A stretch of 21,689 bases of DNA from contig CAJGCM010000022.1 of the NCBI GenBank assembly GCA_904501765.1, positions 1-21,689 on the forward strand. Direction: 5' to 3'. The translations under genes were made by a program, and so were the position numbers. Below are positions 15,810 through 21,689 of the stretch, one piece after another; the first letter of the stretch is position 1; the number at the start of each line of letters is the position of its first letter. Under the pieces are notes generated by a model that saw only the letters and a list, made by a program, of their open reading frames with translations, was not told the origin of the DNA and ran no database searches. Origin of the DNA: an uncultured Clostridia bacterium (lineage in GTDB: Bacteria > Bacillota > Clostridia > Oscillospirales > CAG-272).

Positions 15810-16784
15810 TCAGGCTCTTTTCTTTTCCGACTTTGCCTCTCGCCTCGCCTCCAGGGGGCTTTTGCCACGGGATTTTTTAAACTCCCTGTGGAAATATGAT
15901 TGATTTTCATATCCTACGCTGTGAATTATCTCTCCTATTGGAAGAGTGGTTTTTCGGAAAAGCTCCTCAGCTCTTGAAATTCTCTCTTTAAGAAGCAAGT
16001 CCTTAAAGCCTGTGCCGAAATAGCTCTTTATGAGCTTTGACAAATAGGGGGAGGAAAGATACATAAGGTTGCTTATTTCTTCAAGACTTGCGTTCCTGTA
16101 ATTCTCTTTTATATAGCAGAGAATTTGCTTTTTTCTCTCGCTTTCCCTGTCGGATACGTGGTTTGCAGCCTTCAGCATTTTATCGCTCTTTAAAGAGAGG
16201 TAATCAAAAAGCAGAGCTACGGTTCTTCGAAGGATTTTTATATCGGAGGCGTATTCGGTAAGCTCGTATAGCATATTTTCAACAATGTTCTCAATCTGCT
16301 TGTTGCTCCCGGTAGAGAAGCAGATATACATACCGTCACCGTCGACCTTTGAGTTCTCCGATGCAAGAGCGGCAAAGACGGTGTCCGAAAGCTCACCGAG
16401 CAGAGATTCGGCAAAGGAGTCGGAAATTATTATATTTACGCCGATATCGGGGGTGTCCGCCCTTTTTATAGAGTGGGAAATATGCTTGTTCATAACAAGA
16501 ATATCACCGCGGCAAAGGCATATTTCGTCATCTCCGATTATATGAGTTATAGAGCCGCCGAGAACTATCATCATTTCAAGATAATTATGGCGGTGAAGGG
16601 GAAAGTCCGTATACCGTGTATGAGTTCTGACGGTTATATCCTTCACCTTGCCCGCAACCTTATCCGTGCTTACAACAAAATCCCGCTCGGCGGAGTATCT
16701 CGCAATATCGAGGGTTGTGCCGGAAAGGAGCTGACGCTCCTCCTCGGTGATGGCTGAAATTTTTTCCATAAGAAAGGCTTCCAT
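15810..16784 (-). CDS. AraC-family transcriptional regulator of the rhamnose locus
   Basis: The 324-residue regulator has an N-terminal cupin-like sensor (about residues 45-140, with FPLHRHNYLEMMIVLGG and CRGDILVMNKHISHSI as the two histidine-bearing motifs) and a C-terminal AraC double helix-turn-helix domain (about 225-320). The DNA-binding part shows LEEISNLMYLSSPYLSKLIK as helix-turn-helix one and IGEIIHSVGYENQSYFHREFK for the second, ending in GKSPLEARR. I chose ATG 16784 over TTG 16796 because GGAG is then six bases upstream. It is transcribed divergently from rhaB and rhaA, so it probably senses L-rhamnose or a pathway intermediate and activates them, as RhaS/RhaR do in enterobacteria. 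Effector and sign of control are inferred. Confidence 0.92.
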   Translation of the reverse strand: MEAFLMEKISAITEEERQLLSGTTLDIARYSAERDFVVSTDKVAGKVKDITVRTHTRYTDFPLHRHNYLEMMIVLGGSITHIIGDDEICLCRGDILVMNKHISHSIKRADTPDIGVNIIISDSFAESLLGELSDTVFAALASENSKVDGDGMYICFSTGSNKQIENIVENMLYELTEYASDIKILRRTVALLFDYLSLKSDKMLKAANHVSDRESERKKQILCYIKENYRNASLEEISNLMYLSSPYLSKLIKSYFGTGFKDLLLKERISRAEELFRKTTLPIGEIIHSVGYENQSYFHREFKKSRGKSPLEARREAKSEKKRA

Positions 16785-16882
16785 ATTTTTCTCCAAGCAA
16801 AGCGTATTCGGCGCCGACGCAAGAGCGGTATCAGCGCCTCATGCAAATTTAACTGACGCACAGTCATTTTTTAATATTCTAA

Positions 16883-16944
16883 ACCAATTTTAACATATTT
16901 TGACCAGTTTTTCAATAGCTTATATTAAATTAGGACAGTTTTTT
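16883..16944 (+). promoter_or_regulatory. Candidate AraC-type operator half-sites upstream of rhaB
   Basis: ACCAATTTT (16883-16891) and ACCAGTTTT (16903-16911) are direct repeats 20 bases apart, two helical turns. A third related GACAGTTTTTT lies at 16934-16944 close to the rhaB promoter. This layout fits AraC-family binding to direct repeats. Inference. Confidence 0.45.
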
Positions 16945-16971
16945 GGATAATTTTAAACCTTGTTATAGTAT

Positions 16972-16977
16972 TATAAT
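16972..16977 (+). promoter_or_regulatory. -10 of the rhaBA promoter
   Basis: TATAAT (16972-16977) in an AT-rich region, without a recognisable -35 at 17 bases (AATTTT). This is consistent with an activator-dependent promoter fed by the upstream half-sites. A TATAGT at 16964-16969 is an alternative. Confidence 0.5.
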
Positions 16978-16999
16978 TATGTTAGTATATAGATAATAG

Positions 17000-17038
17000 C
17001 CCGAGCGAGGAAGGCGGCTTTTGCCGAGGTCGCCCGGG
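17000..17038 (+). promoter_or_regulatory. GC-rich hairpin in the rhaB leader
   Basis: CCCGAGCGA (17000-17008) with TCGCCCGGG (17030-17038) forms nine positions with one A-C mismatch. An inner CGGC-TTTT-GCCG (17015-17026) lies inside. It is between the promoter and the rhaB ribosome binding site at 17057-17061, and no U-run follows. It may be a 5' stabiliser or a target for regulation. Confidence 0.5.
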
Positions 17039-17069
17039 AGGAATATCCAATAATCGGAGGCATACAAAT

Positions 17070-18383
17070 ATGAAATATTATCTTGCTATTGATATCGGCG
17101 CATCCAGCGGCAGACATATCATTGGCTACGAAAAGGACGGAGAGCTTATAACCGACGAAATCTACCGCTTCCCCAACGGTATGGACAACGTTGACGGGCA
17201 TCTCGTATGGGATACCGACAGGCTCCTTGAAGAGGTTATCACAGGTATTGGAGAGTCCTTCAAAAAGTACCCCAAAATTGAGAGTCTTTCCATTGATACC
17301 TGGGGCGTTGACTACGTTATTATGAAGGGCGAGGAGGAGGTTAAGCCCACCTACGCTTACCGTGATTCAAGAACTGAGGCAGTTATCGACGAGGTTCACG
17401 GAATCGTGGATTTTGCCGAGCTTTATGCAAGGACGGGTATTCAGTTCCAGAAGTTTAATTCAATATACCAGCTTTATGACGATAAGTGTGCCGGCAGACT
17501 TGAGGGAGCGACCGATTTCCTTATGATTCCCGAGTATCTTATGTATAAGCTTACCGGAAACAAGCTTAAGGAATTTACAAACGCAACTACAACGGGGCTT
17601 GTCAATGCGGACACGCTGCGCTTCGACAGAAAGATTTGGGGCGCTCTCGGATTCCCCGCAGCCCTTGACGCAGAGCTTATGGCTCCCGGTACATTCGTTG
17701 GCAGACTTAAGTCGGATATAGCGAAGAGAGTCGGCGGTGACCTTGACGTTGTTCTTTGTCCTACTCACGATACGGCGAGCGCTGTTGAGGCAATAGATAT
17801 GGCGGAAAATTCGCCTTACATATCCTCGGGTACCTGGTCGCTTCTCGGAGTTAAAACTCCTAAGGCTCTTACAGACGAGAAGAGCATGAATTCCAACTAT
17901 TCCAACGAGGGCGGCGTAGGATACAACCGTTATCAGAAGAATATTACGGGTATGTGGATAGTTCAGAGTCTTCGACGTGAGCTTTGCCCCGATATGCCCT
18001 ACGGCGATATTGCGAAGATGGCGACAGAGAGCAGCTACGCTGAAACCTTTGACGTGAATGACGATGCCTTCTCGGCTCCCGAGAGTATGAAGGGCGCTAT
18101 TGATAAATATCTTTCCGACAGAGGAAAGCCTACCCCCCGTGAGATGGGCGACTATTTCAATGCGGCGTACGTGAGCCTCGGTGTTTGCTACGGAGAGGCT
18201 ATCAGAGATATGGAAGAGAACACGGGTAAGGTGTATAACGAGATTTACATCGTTGGCGGCGGCGCTAAAAACGGCCACCTTAACGCAATTACCGAAAAGT
18301 ATACAGGTAAGCGCGTTGTAGCTCTCCCCATTGAAGCAACTGCTATTGGTAATATTAAAATTCAAATAAACAGGAGTAAATGA
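17070..18383 (+). CDS. rhaB: Rhamnulokinase
   Basis: FGGY-family kinase that phosphorylates L-rhamnulose to rhamnulose-1-phosphate with ATP, second step of L-rhamnose use. The N-terminal ATPase lobe starts YLAIDIGASSGRHIIGY and contains IDTWGVDYVIM and AYRDSRT. The catalytic base is D234 in CPTHDTASAVEAI. The second lobe shows YISSGTWSLLG, NEGGVGYNRYQKNITGMWI and YIVGGGAKNGHLN. The family ending EATAIGNI is followed by only eight further residues. At 437 residues it is some 25-50 shorter than usual, because the final C-terminal helix is missing. GGAGG is eight bases before the ATG. The stop is one base before rhaA, whose ribosome binding site lies in the last codons of rhaB, indicating coupling. 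Confidence 0.95.
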   Translation: MKYYLAIDIGASSGRHIIGYEKDGELITDEIYRFPNGMDNVDGHLVWDTDRLLEEVITGIGESFKKYPKIESLSIDTWGVDYVIMKGEEEVKPTYAYRDSRTEAVIDEVHGIVDFAELYARTGIQFQKFNSIYQLYDDKCAGRLEGATDFLMIPEYLMYKLTGNKLKEFTNATTTGLVNADTLRFDRKIWGALGFPAALDAELMAPGTFVGRLKSDIAKRVGGDLDVVLCPTHDTASAVEAIDMAENSPYISSGTWSLLGVKTPKALTDEKSMNSNYSNEGGVGYNRYQKNITGMWIVQSLRRELCPDMPYGDIAKMATESSYAETFDVNDDAFSAPESMKGAIDKYLSDRGKPTPREMGDYFNAAYVSLGVCYGEAIRDMEENTGKVYNEIYIVGGGAKNGHLNAITEKYTGKRVVALPIEATAIGNIKIQINRSK

Positions 18384-18384
18384 A

Positions 18385-19629
18385 ATGACAAATTACGAAC
18401 TCGCTAAGGCTAAGTACGCAAAGTACGGCATCGATACTGATGCGGCAATCGAAACGCTTAAGGACGTTACGGTTTCCATTCATTGCTGGCAGGGTGATGA
18501 CGTTACGGGCTTCGATTCCAAGGAGGCTCTTTCCGGCGGTATTCAGACAACCGGAAACTATCCCGGCAAGGCAAGAACACCCGACGAGCTTATGGCGGAT
18601 ATTGACAAGGCGTTTTCTATGGTTCCCGGCAAGAAGAAGCTCAATCTTCACGCTTGCTATGCTATTTTTGAGGACGGCGAATACGCTAACAGAAACGAGC
18701 TTCAGCCTAAGCATTTTGCAAAATGGGTTAAGTTTGCAAAGGAGCGCGGTATGGGAATTGACTTCAACCCCACCTTCTTTGCTCATCCTATGGTTAAGGA
18801 CAATCTTACCCTCTCTTCTCCCGACGAGGAAACCCGCAAGTTCTGGGTTGAGCACGGCAAGGCTTGTCTTAAGATTGCTGAATATTTCGCAAACGAAACA
18901 GGCGAGTGCTGCGTTATGAACATCTGGATTCCCGACGGCTTTAAGGAAATCCCCGCAGACAGACTTGGTCCGAGGGCAAGATTCAAGGAGTCCCTTGACG
19001 AGATTCTCGCAACTCCCTACGATAAGAGCAAGGTATACGTTACCCTTGAGTCCAAGGTGTTCGGTATAGGACTTGAGTCCTACACAGTAGGCTCTGCGGA
19101 GTTTTGTCTCTCTTATTCCACCAAGAATAACATCACTCCTCTTATGGACAACGGTCACTACCATCCTACCGAGGTTGTGTCCGACAAAATTTCCTCTCTC
19201 CTTGCTTTCAACGAAAAGATTGCTCTCCACGTAACACGTGCTGTTCGTTGGGACTCTGACCACGTTGTTATCTTTGACGACGAAACCAAGGAAATTGCAA
19301 AGGAAATAGTAAGATGCGATGCTCTTGACAGAGTATTTATCGCTCTTGACTACTTCGATGCATCCGTTAACCGTATCGCTGCTTGGACAGTTGGCGCAAG
19401 AAATATGCAGAAGGCTCTCCTTAATGCGCTTCTTATTCCCGCAGCAGAGCTTAAGGACTATCAGGATAAGGCTGATTATACGAAGATGCTCGCTATCAGC
19501 GAGGAGTACAAGACCTTCCCCTTCGGCGACGTATTTGACGAGTACTGCAGAAGATGCGGCGCACCCGTTGGTATGGACTGGATTGAGGAGTGCGACAAGT
19601 ACGAGCGCGAGGTTCTCTCGAAGAGATAA
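18385..19629 (+). CDS. rhaA: L-rhamnose isomerase
   Basis: Metal-dependent isomerase converting L-rhamnose to L-rhamnulose, first step of the pathway, in the cytoplasm. The 414 residues match the family length of about 415-420. Characteristic stretches are VSIHCWQGDDVTGF near the N-terminus, GIDFNPTFFAHPM, LESKVFGIGLESYTVGS with a metal-ligand glutamate, LMDNGHYHPTE (D255, H258, H260), VRWDSDHV, and the terminal YEREVLSKR. The ribosome binding site AGGAG is inside the 3' end of rhaB. Codon use differs from neighbouring non-catabolic genes: isoleucine is almost always ATT or ATC (about 2 of 23 ATA), while genes such as cls use ATA for about half. This suggests high expression. Two hairpins follow the stop codon. 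Confidence 0.97.
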   Translation: MTNYELAKAKYAKYGIDTDAAIETLKDVTVSIHCWQGDDVTGFDSKEALSGGIQTTGNYPGKARTPDELMADIDKAFSMVPGKKKLNLHACYAIFEDGEYANRNELQPKHFAKWVKFAKERGMGIDFNPTFFAHPMVKDNLTLSSPDEETRKFWVEHGKACLKIAEYFANETGECCVMNIWIPDGFKEIPADRLGPRARFKESLDEILATPYDKSKVYVTLESKVFGIGLESYTVGSAEFCLSYSTKNNITPLMDNGHYHPTEVVSDKISSLLAFNEKIALHVTRAVRWDSDHVVIFDDETKEIAKEIVRCDALDRVFIALDYFDASVNRIAAWTVGARNMQKALLNALLIPAAELKDYQDKADYTKMLAISEEYKTFPFGDVFDEYCRRCGAPVGMDWIEECDKYEREVLSKR

Positions 19630-19659
19630 TTTACGATATAACTCCGCATTTACTTAGAT

Positions 19660-19722
19660 AGGCATAGCGGTTATGCCTCAGGAGATTTTCGTTACGAGGG
19701 GCTGATGCGCCCCTCGTTTCTT
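19660..19722 (+). terminator. Two hairpins after rhaA, the second terminator-like
   Basis: AGGCATA (19660-19666) with TATGCCT (19672-19678), then ACGAGGGGC (19694-19702) with GCCCCTCGT (19709-19717) followed by TTCTT. The U-tract is weak, so it may only reduce transcription into the downstream glycohydrolase or protect the rhaA 3' end. Confidence 0.6.
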
Positions 19723-19769
19723 AACACGTAGACGGATTAATTAATAAAAAATATTTAGGAGTAAAAATT

Positions 19770-21281
19770 ATGATACTCAACCATAATGAATACGTGGATA
19801 AAGTAAGAGCCTGCTGGATAGGCAAAAATATAGGTGGTACTATGGGTACACCCTACGAAGGAACGCATGAATATCTTGACGTTAAGGGATTTGTAACAAA
19901 GAAGGGCGAGGTTCTTCCTAATGACGACCTTGACCTTCAGCTTGTATGGCTTCACGCTCTTGAGAAAATCGGTCCTTATAACATCAGCGCCGCAACTCTC
20001 GGTGAGTTCTGGATAAGCTATATCACTCCTCATTGGAATGAGTACGGTCTCGGAAAGAATAATATGAAGAGAGGTCTTCTTCCTCCTCTTGCAGGCGATT
20101 ATCAGAACCATTGGAACAATTCCAACGGTGCTTGGATAAGAACCGAAATCTGGGCTTGTACAACTCCCGGCTGTCCTGCAGCTGCTGCAAAGTATGCTAT
20201 TGAGGACGCTAAAGTTGACCACGGTGCAGGCGAGGGTACCTTTGCCGCTGCTTTCGTTGCAGCTATGCAGAGCGCAGCCTTCGTTATTAAAGACATTCGC
20301 CGTTGTATCGAGGTAGGCCTTGCTTCCGTTCCCGAATCCTGCCGCGTTGCAAAGAGCGTTAAGTATGTTATTGAGGCTTATGATAAGGGCGTTAGCCACA
20401 GAGAGTGTCGTGATAACGTTCAGCAGATGAATGCTGACCTTGGTAACGGTTGGTTTGAGGCTCCCTCTAATGTTGCTTACACTGTTATCGGTCTTCTTTA
20501 CGGTGAGGGTGATTTCAAGAAGAGTATGATTGCAGCTATTAACTGCGGTGACGATACAGACTGTACTGCTGCTACCCTTGGTGCAACTCTCGGTATTCTT
20601 AACGGTATGGCAGGTATTCCTCAGGACTGGATGGAGTACATAGGCGACGATATTATTACTATTTCTATCGCAAAAGGAAATAGAGCACGTAATCTTCCCA
20701 ACAACTGCAAAGAGCTTACAGAGCGAGTTGTTGCTCTTGCTCCCTCGGTAATTTTTGCTAACAGAATCTATACTGGGACAGAGTCGAATTATACAAAGTT
20801 TGATGATGTTAAGCTCACAGAAGTTTCAGAGGGTGACGTTGACAGAATTATGGAAATGGCTCGCTATGTTGGTGAACAGTTTGAAACTCTTAAGCCCTAT
20901 ATGACGAGATTTGAGAACGTATGCTTCGCTGCTGACGTTACCGTATCTCCCACACCCGATATCACCCCCGGCGGAGAGGTTAAGGTTGGAATCAGATTCC
21001 AGAATATTCTCCAGGAGAATAACCCCTATAACCTGACTCTTCGTTGGCTCCTTCCCGAAGGATTCACCGTAGAGGGCGGCAGACGTGCTCTTATCCTCGA
21101 CGAGCAGAATGCGCACACAAGTAAGTGCAGATACTGGGGCTGGGGCGATTTCCCCACAGCTTCCGTTGAGTTCGTAATCAAGGCGGGAGATAAGGTTGAG
21201 GCTGTTAACAGAGCAGTTCTTGAGGTTGTTGCCGAGGGCAGACCTAACATTATGTATATTCCCGTAACTCTCCTCGGTTAA
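19770..21281 (+). CDS. ADP-ribosylglycohydrolase-superfamily protein with C-terminal beta domain
   Basis: The 503-residue protein has an N-terminal ADP-ribosylglycohydrolase fold (about residues 8-320). It carries the two metal-site motifs: NDDLDL (51-56, where DraG-type enzymes have TDDT) and CGDDTDCTAATLGATLG (D261, D262, D264; canonical GGDTD). IGKNIGGTMGTPYEG is the usual glycine-rich start. Residues about 385-503 look like a beta-sandwich (ADVTVSPTPDITPGGEVKVG ... NLTLRWLLPEGF), an arrangement seen with carbohydrate-active proteins rather than with protein de-ADP-ribosylation. No signal peptide, so it is cytoplasmic. AGGAG is seven bases before the ATG; no clear promoter lies between it and rhaA. 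Placement next to rhaBA suggests it cleaves a rhamnose-related glycoside or N-glycoside, but the substrate is unknown. Confidence 0.87.
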   Translation: MILNHNEYVDKVRACWIGKNIGGTMGTPYEGTHEYLDVKGFVTKKGEVLPNDDLDLQLVWLHALEKIGPYNISAATLGEFWISYITPHWNEYGLGKNNMKRGLLPPLAGDYQNHWNNSNGAWIRTEIWACTTPGCPAAAAKYAIEDAKVDHGAGEGTFAAAFVAAMQSAAFVIKDIRRCIEVGLASVPESCRVAKSVKYVIEAYDKGVSHRECRDNVQQMNADLGNGWFEAPSNVAYTVIGLLYGEGDFKKSMIAAINCGDDTDCTAATLGATLGILNGMAGIPQDWMEYIGDDIITISIAKGNRARNLPNNCKELTERVVALAPSVIFANRIYTGTESNYTKFDDVKLTEVSEGDVDRIMEMARYVGEQFETLKPYMTRFENVCFAADVTVSPTPDITPGGEVKVGIRFQNILQENNPYNLTLRWLLPEGFTVEGGRRALILDEQNAHTSKCRYWGWGDFPTASVEFVIKAGDKVEAVNRAVLEVVAEGRPNIMYIPVTLLG

Positions 21282-21288
21282 TTGGAAT

Positions 21289-21343
21289 TTTGGAGTAACC
21301 GAATAAAAACCATCAGGGGCATTGCGAAATCAGTGCCCCTGAT
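21289..21343 (+). terminator. Conserved small hairpin plus terminator after the glycohydrolase
   Basis: The small hairpin TTTGG (21289-21293), loop AGTAA, CCGAA (21299-21303) is followed by AATAAAAACC. Then comes the terminator stem ATCAGGGGCATTG (21312-21324), loop CGAAAT, CAGTGCCCCTGAT (21331-21343), followed by TAACTTTTG. The first part is the same motif as the right end of repeat copy C. Confidence 0.82.
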
Positions 21344-21371
21344 TAACTTTTGTCAAATGTATTTTTATATT

Positions 21372-21403
21372 AAGGTTGGGAACCCAAGATGGTTCCCTTC
21401 CTT
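21372..21403 (+). other. Hairpin between the two terminators
   Basis: GGGAACC (21378-21384), loop CAAGAT, GGTTCCC (21391-21397), extended across a TT/TT internal loop by AAGG (21372-21375) and CCTT (21400-21403). It lies just upstream of the left end of repeat copy C. Confidence 0.55.
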
Positions 21404-21412
21404 CTTGATAAA

Positions 21413-21520
21413 GTTTTTATTCTATTTCCGTTTCCTCGCTCATCGTACGTTAGTACGATTAACGCTCGTCAGCCGAAAATTTCCTCTCAAAATTCTTTTT
21501 GGTGTAACCGAATAAAAAAC
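21413..21520 (+). repeat. Intergenic structured repeat, copy C
   Basis: Left end GTTTTTATTC (21413-21422) and right end GAATAAAAAAC (21510-21520) are inverted repeats differing by one A. Shared blocks are CGTTTCCTC and GCTCGTCAGCCGA. The inner hairpin is ATCGTAC (21442-21448), GTTA, GTACGAT (21453-21459). The enclosing helix is ATTTCCG (21424-21430) with CGAAAAT (21474-21480), one mismatch. The right end contains TTTGG-TGTAA-CCGAA (21498-21512). The 358-base gap 21282-21639 holds this element, the preceding hairpins and two terminators; after 21565 I saw no clear promoter. Confidence 0.75.
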
Positions 21521-21567
21521 AGGCAGGGATATTGTCGAAGTACAGTATCTCTGCCTTACCTTTATTA
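21521..21567 (+). terminator. Terminator attached to repeat copy C
   Basis: Fifteen-base stem AGGCAGGGATATTGT (21521-21535) with ACAGTATCTCTGCCT (21542-21556), loop CGAAGT, then TACCTTTATT. It directly abuts the right end of copy C, and an A-run lies upstream. Confidence 0.85.
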
Positions 21568-21639
21568 AAAACATTTTATAGGCAAGGTTGAAAAAACTGC
21601 GTTTGTCTTTGGATTAATTAAGATTTTTTGGAGATTTTT

Positions 21640-21689
21640 ATGAGAAATAAGAAAAATAAGCATCTTGGAATAGAAATAGACCCGGAATT
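21640..21689 (+). CDS. Start of a gene, possibly a ribbon-helix-helix (Arc-like) protein, cut by window end
   Basis: ATG 21640 has GGAG (21630-21633) six bases upstream. Only 16 complete codons are visible (MRNKKNKHLGIEIDPE). A basic start followed by LGIEIDPE resembles the first strand of small Arc-type ribbon-helix-helix proteins common in Clostridia, but the fragment is too short to be sure of the family. Confidence 0.5.
   Translation, partial: MRNKKNKHLGIEIDPE

Noticed and set aside
15647..15880. 77-codon plus frame after the Wzy-like gene
   Set aside because: It runs through the bidirectional terminator and into the end of the araC-type gene; no ribosome binding site.
17460..18365. 301-codon open frame antisense to rhaB
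   Set aside because: The sense frame is unambiguous rhamnulokinase; the antisense frame has no family resemblance and arises from codon bias.
18355..19263. 302-codon open frame antisense to rhaA
   Set aside because: Same reasoning: rhaA is certain on plus, and the antisense product shows no domain.
19755..20399. 214-codon minus frame over the ADP-ribosylglycohydrolase gene
   Set aside because: No motif or ribosome binding site; the sense gene is well supported.
1..21689. CRISPR array, tRNA/rRNA genes, prophage or transposase genes
   Set aside because: Looked for on both strands; no direct-repeat/spacer pattern, cloverleaf, rRNA-like stretch or recombinase/transposase was seen.

Overview
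The window looks like a chromosomal segment from a spore-forming, low-to-moderate GC Clostridia (Bacillota), probably an uncultured gut Oscillospirales- or Christensenellales-like lineage. The reasons are a dpaA-dpaB dipicolinate synthase operon, strong GGAGG ribosome binding sites, sigma-A promoters with TTGACA/TATAAT spacing, TTG starts, and protein sequences of clostridial type. The placement is an inference; no 16S or ribosomal marker is present. No tRNA, rRNA, CRISPR array, phage or insertion-sequence transposase was seen.

Layout. 1-886: C-terminal part of pyruvate kinase. 997-2550: cardiolipin synthase, convergent with an MgtC-family membrane protein (2712-3416, minus) across a shared bidirectional terminator. 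3688-4350: HD-domain phosphohydrolase with a clear promoter, followed by a 439-base structured, repeat-bearing intergenic region. 4790-5777: cupin protein (minus) and a divergent small Cys-rich membrane protein. 5834-7272 (minus): dpaB and dpaA, translationally coupled. 7552-9789: large secreted protein of unknown function, possibly beta-helical. 10034-10792 (minus): RNase III.

11145-15645 is a three-gene surface-glycan operon: a polyprenyl-phosphate sugar-1-phosphate transferase with a long acidic tail, a GT4 glycosyltransferase, and a Wzy/O-antigen-ligase-like membrane protein. These would start, extend and polymerise or ligate a lipid-linked glycan.

15810-21281 is an L-rhamnose locus. An AraC-type regulator (minus) is divergent from rhaB (rhamnulokinase, short C-terminus) and rhaA (L-rhamnose isomerase), followed by an ADP-ribosylglycohydrolase-superfamily protein with a C-terminal beta-sandwich-like domain. 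No rhamnulose-1-phosphate aldolase or transporter lies in the window. The last 50 bases begin a new gene, possibly a ribbon-helix-helix protein.

The most unusual signal is non-coding. Three related 108-126 base elements (4541-4666 plus, 9910-10033 minus, 21413-21520 plus) sit downstream of unrelated genes, in the same orientation as each gene. They share short terminal inverted repeats, an internal hairpin whose arms change together between copies, and a right end that abuts an intrinsic terminator hairpin. A smaller hairpin motif from their right end, TTYGG-loop-CCGAA, also occurs alone just after two stop codons (4367-4381 and 21289-21303). I do not recognise this family.
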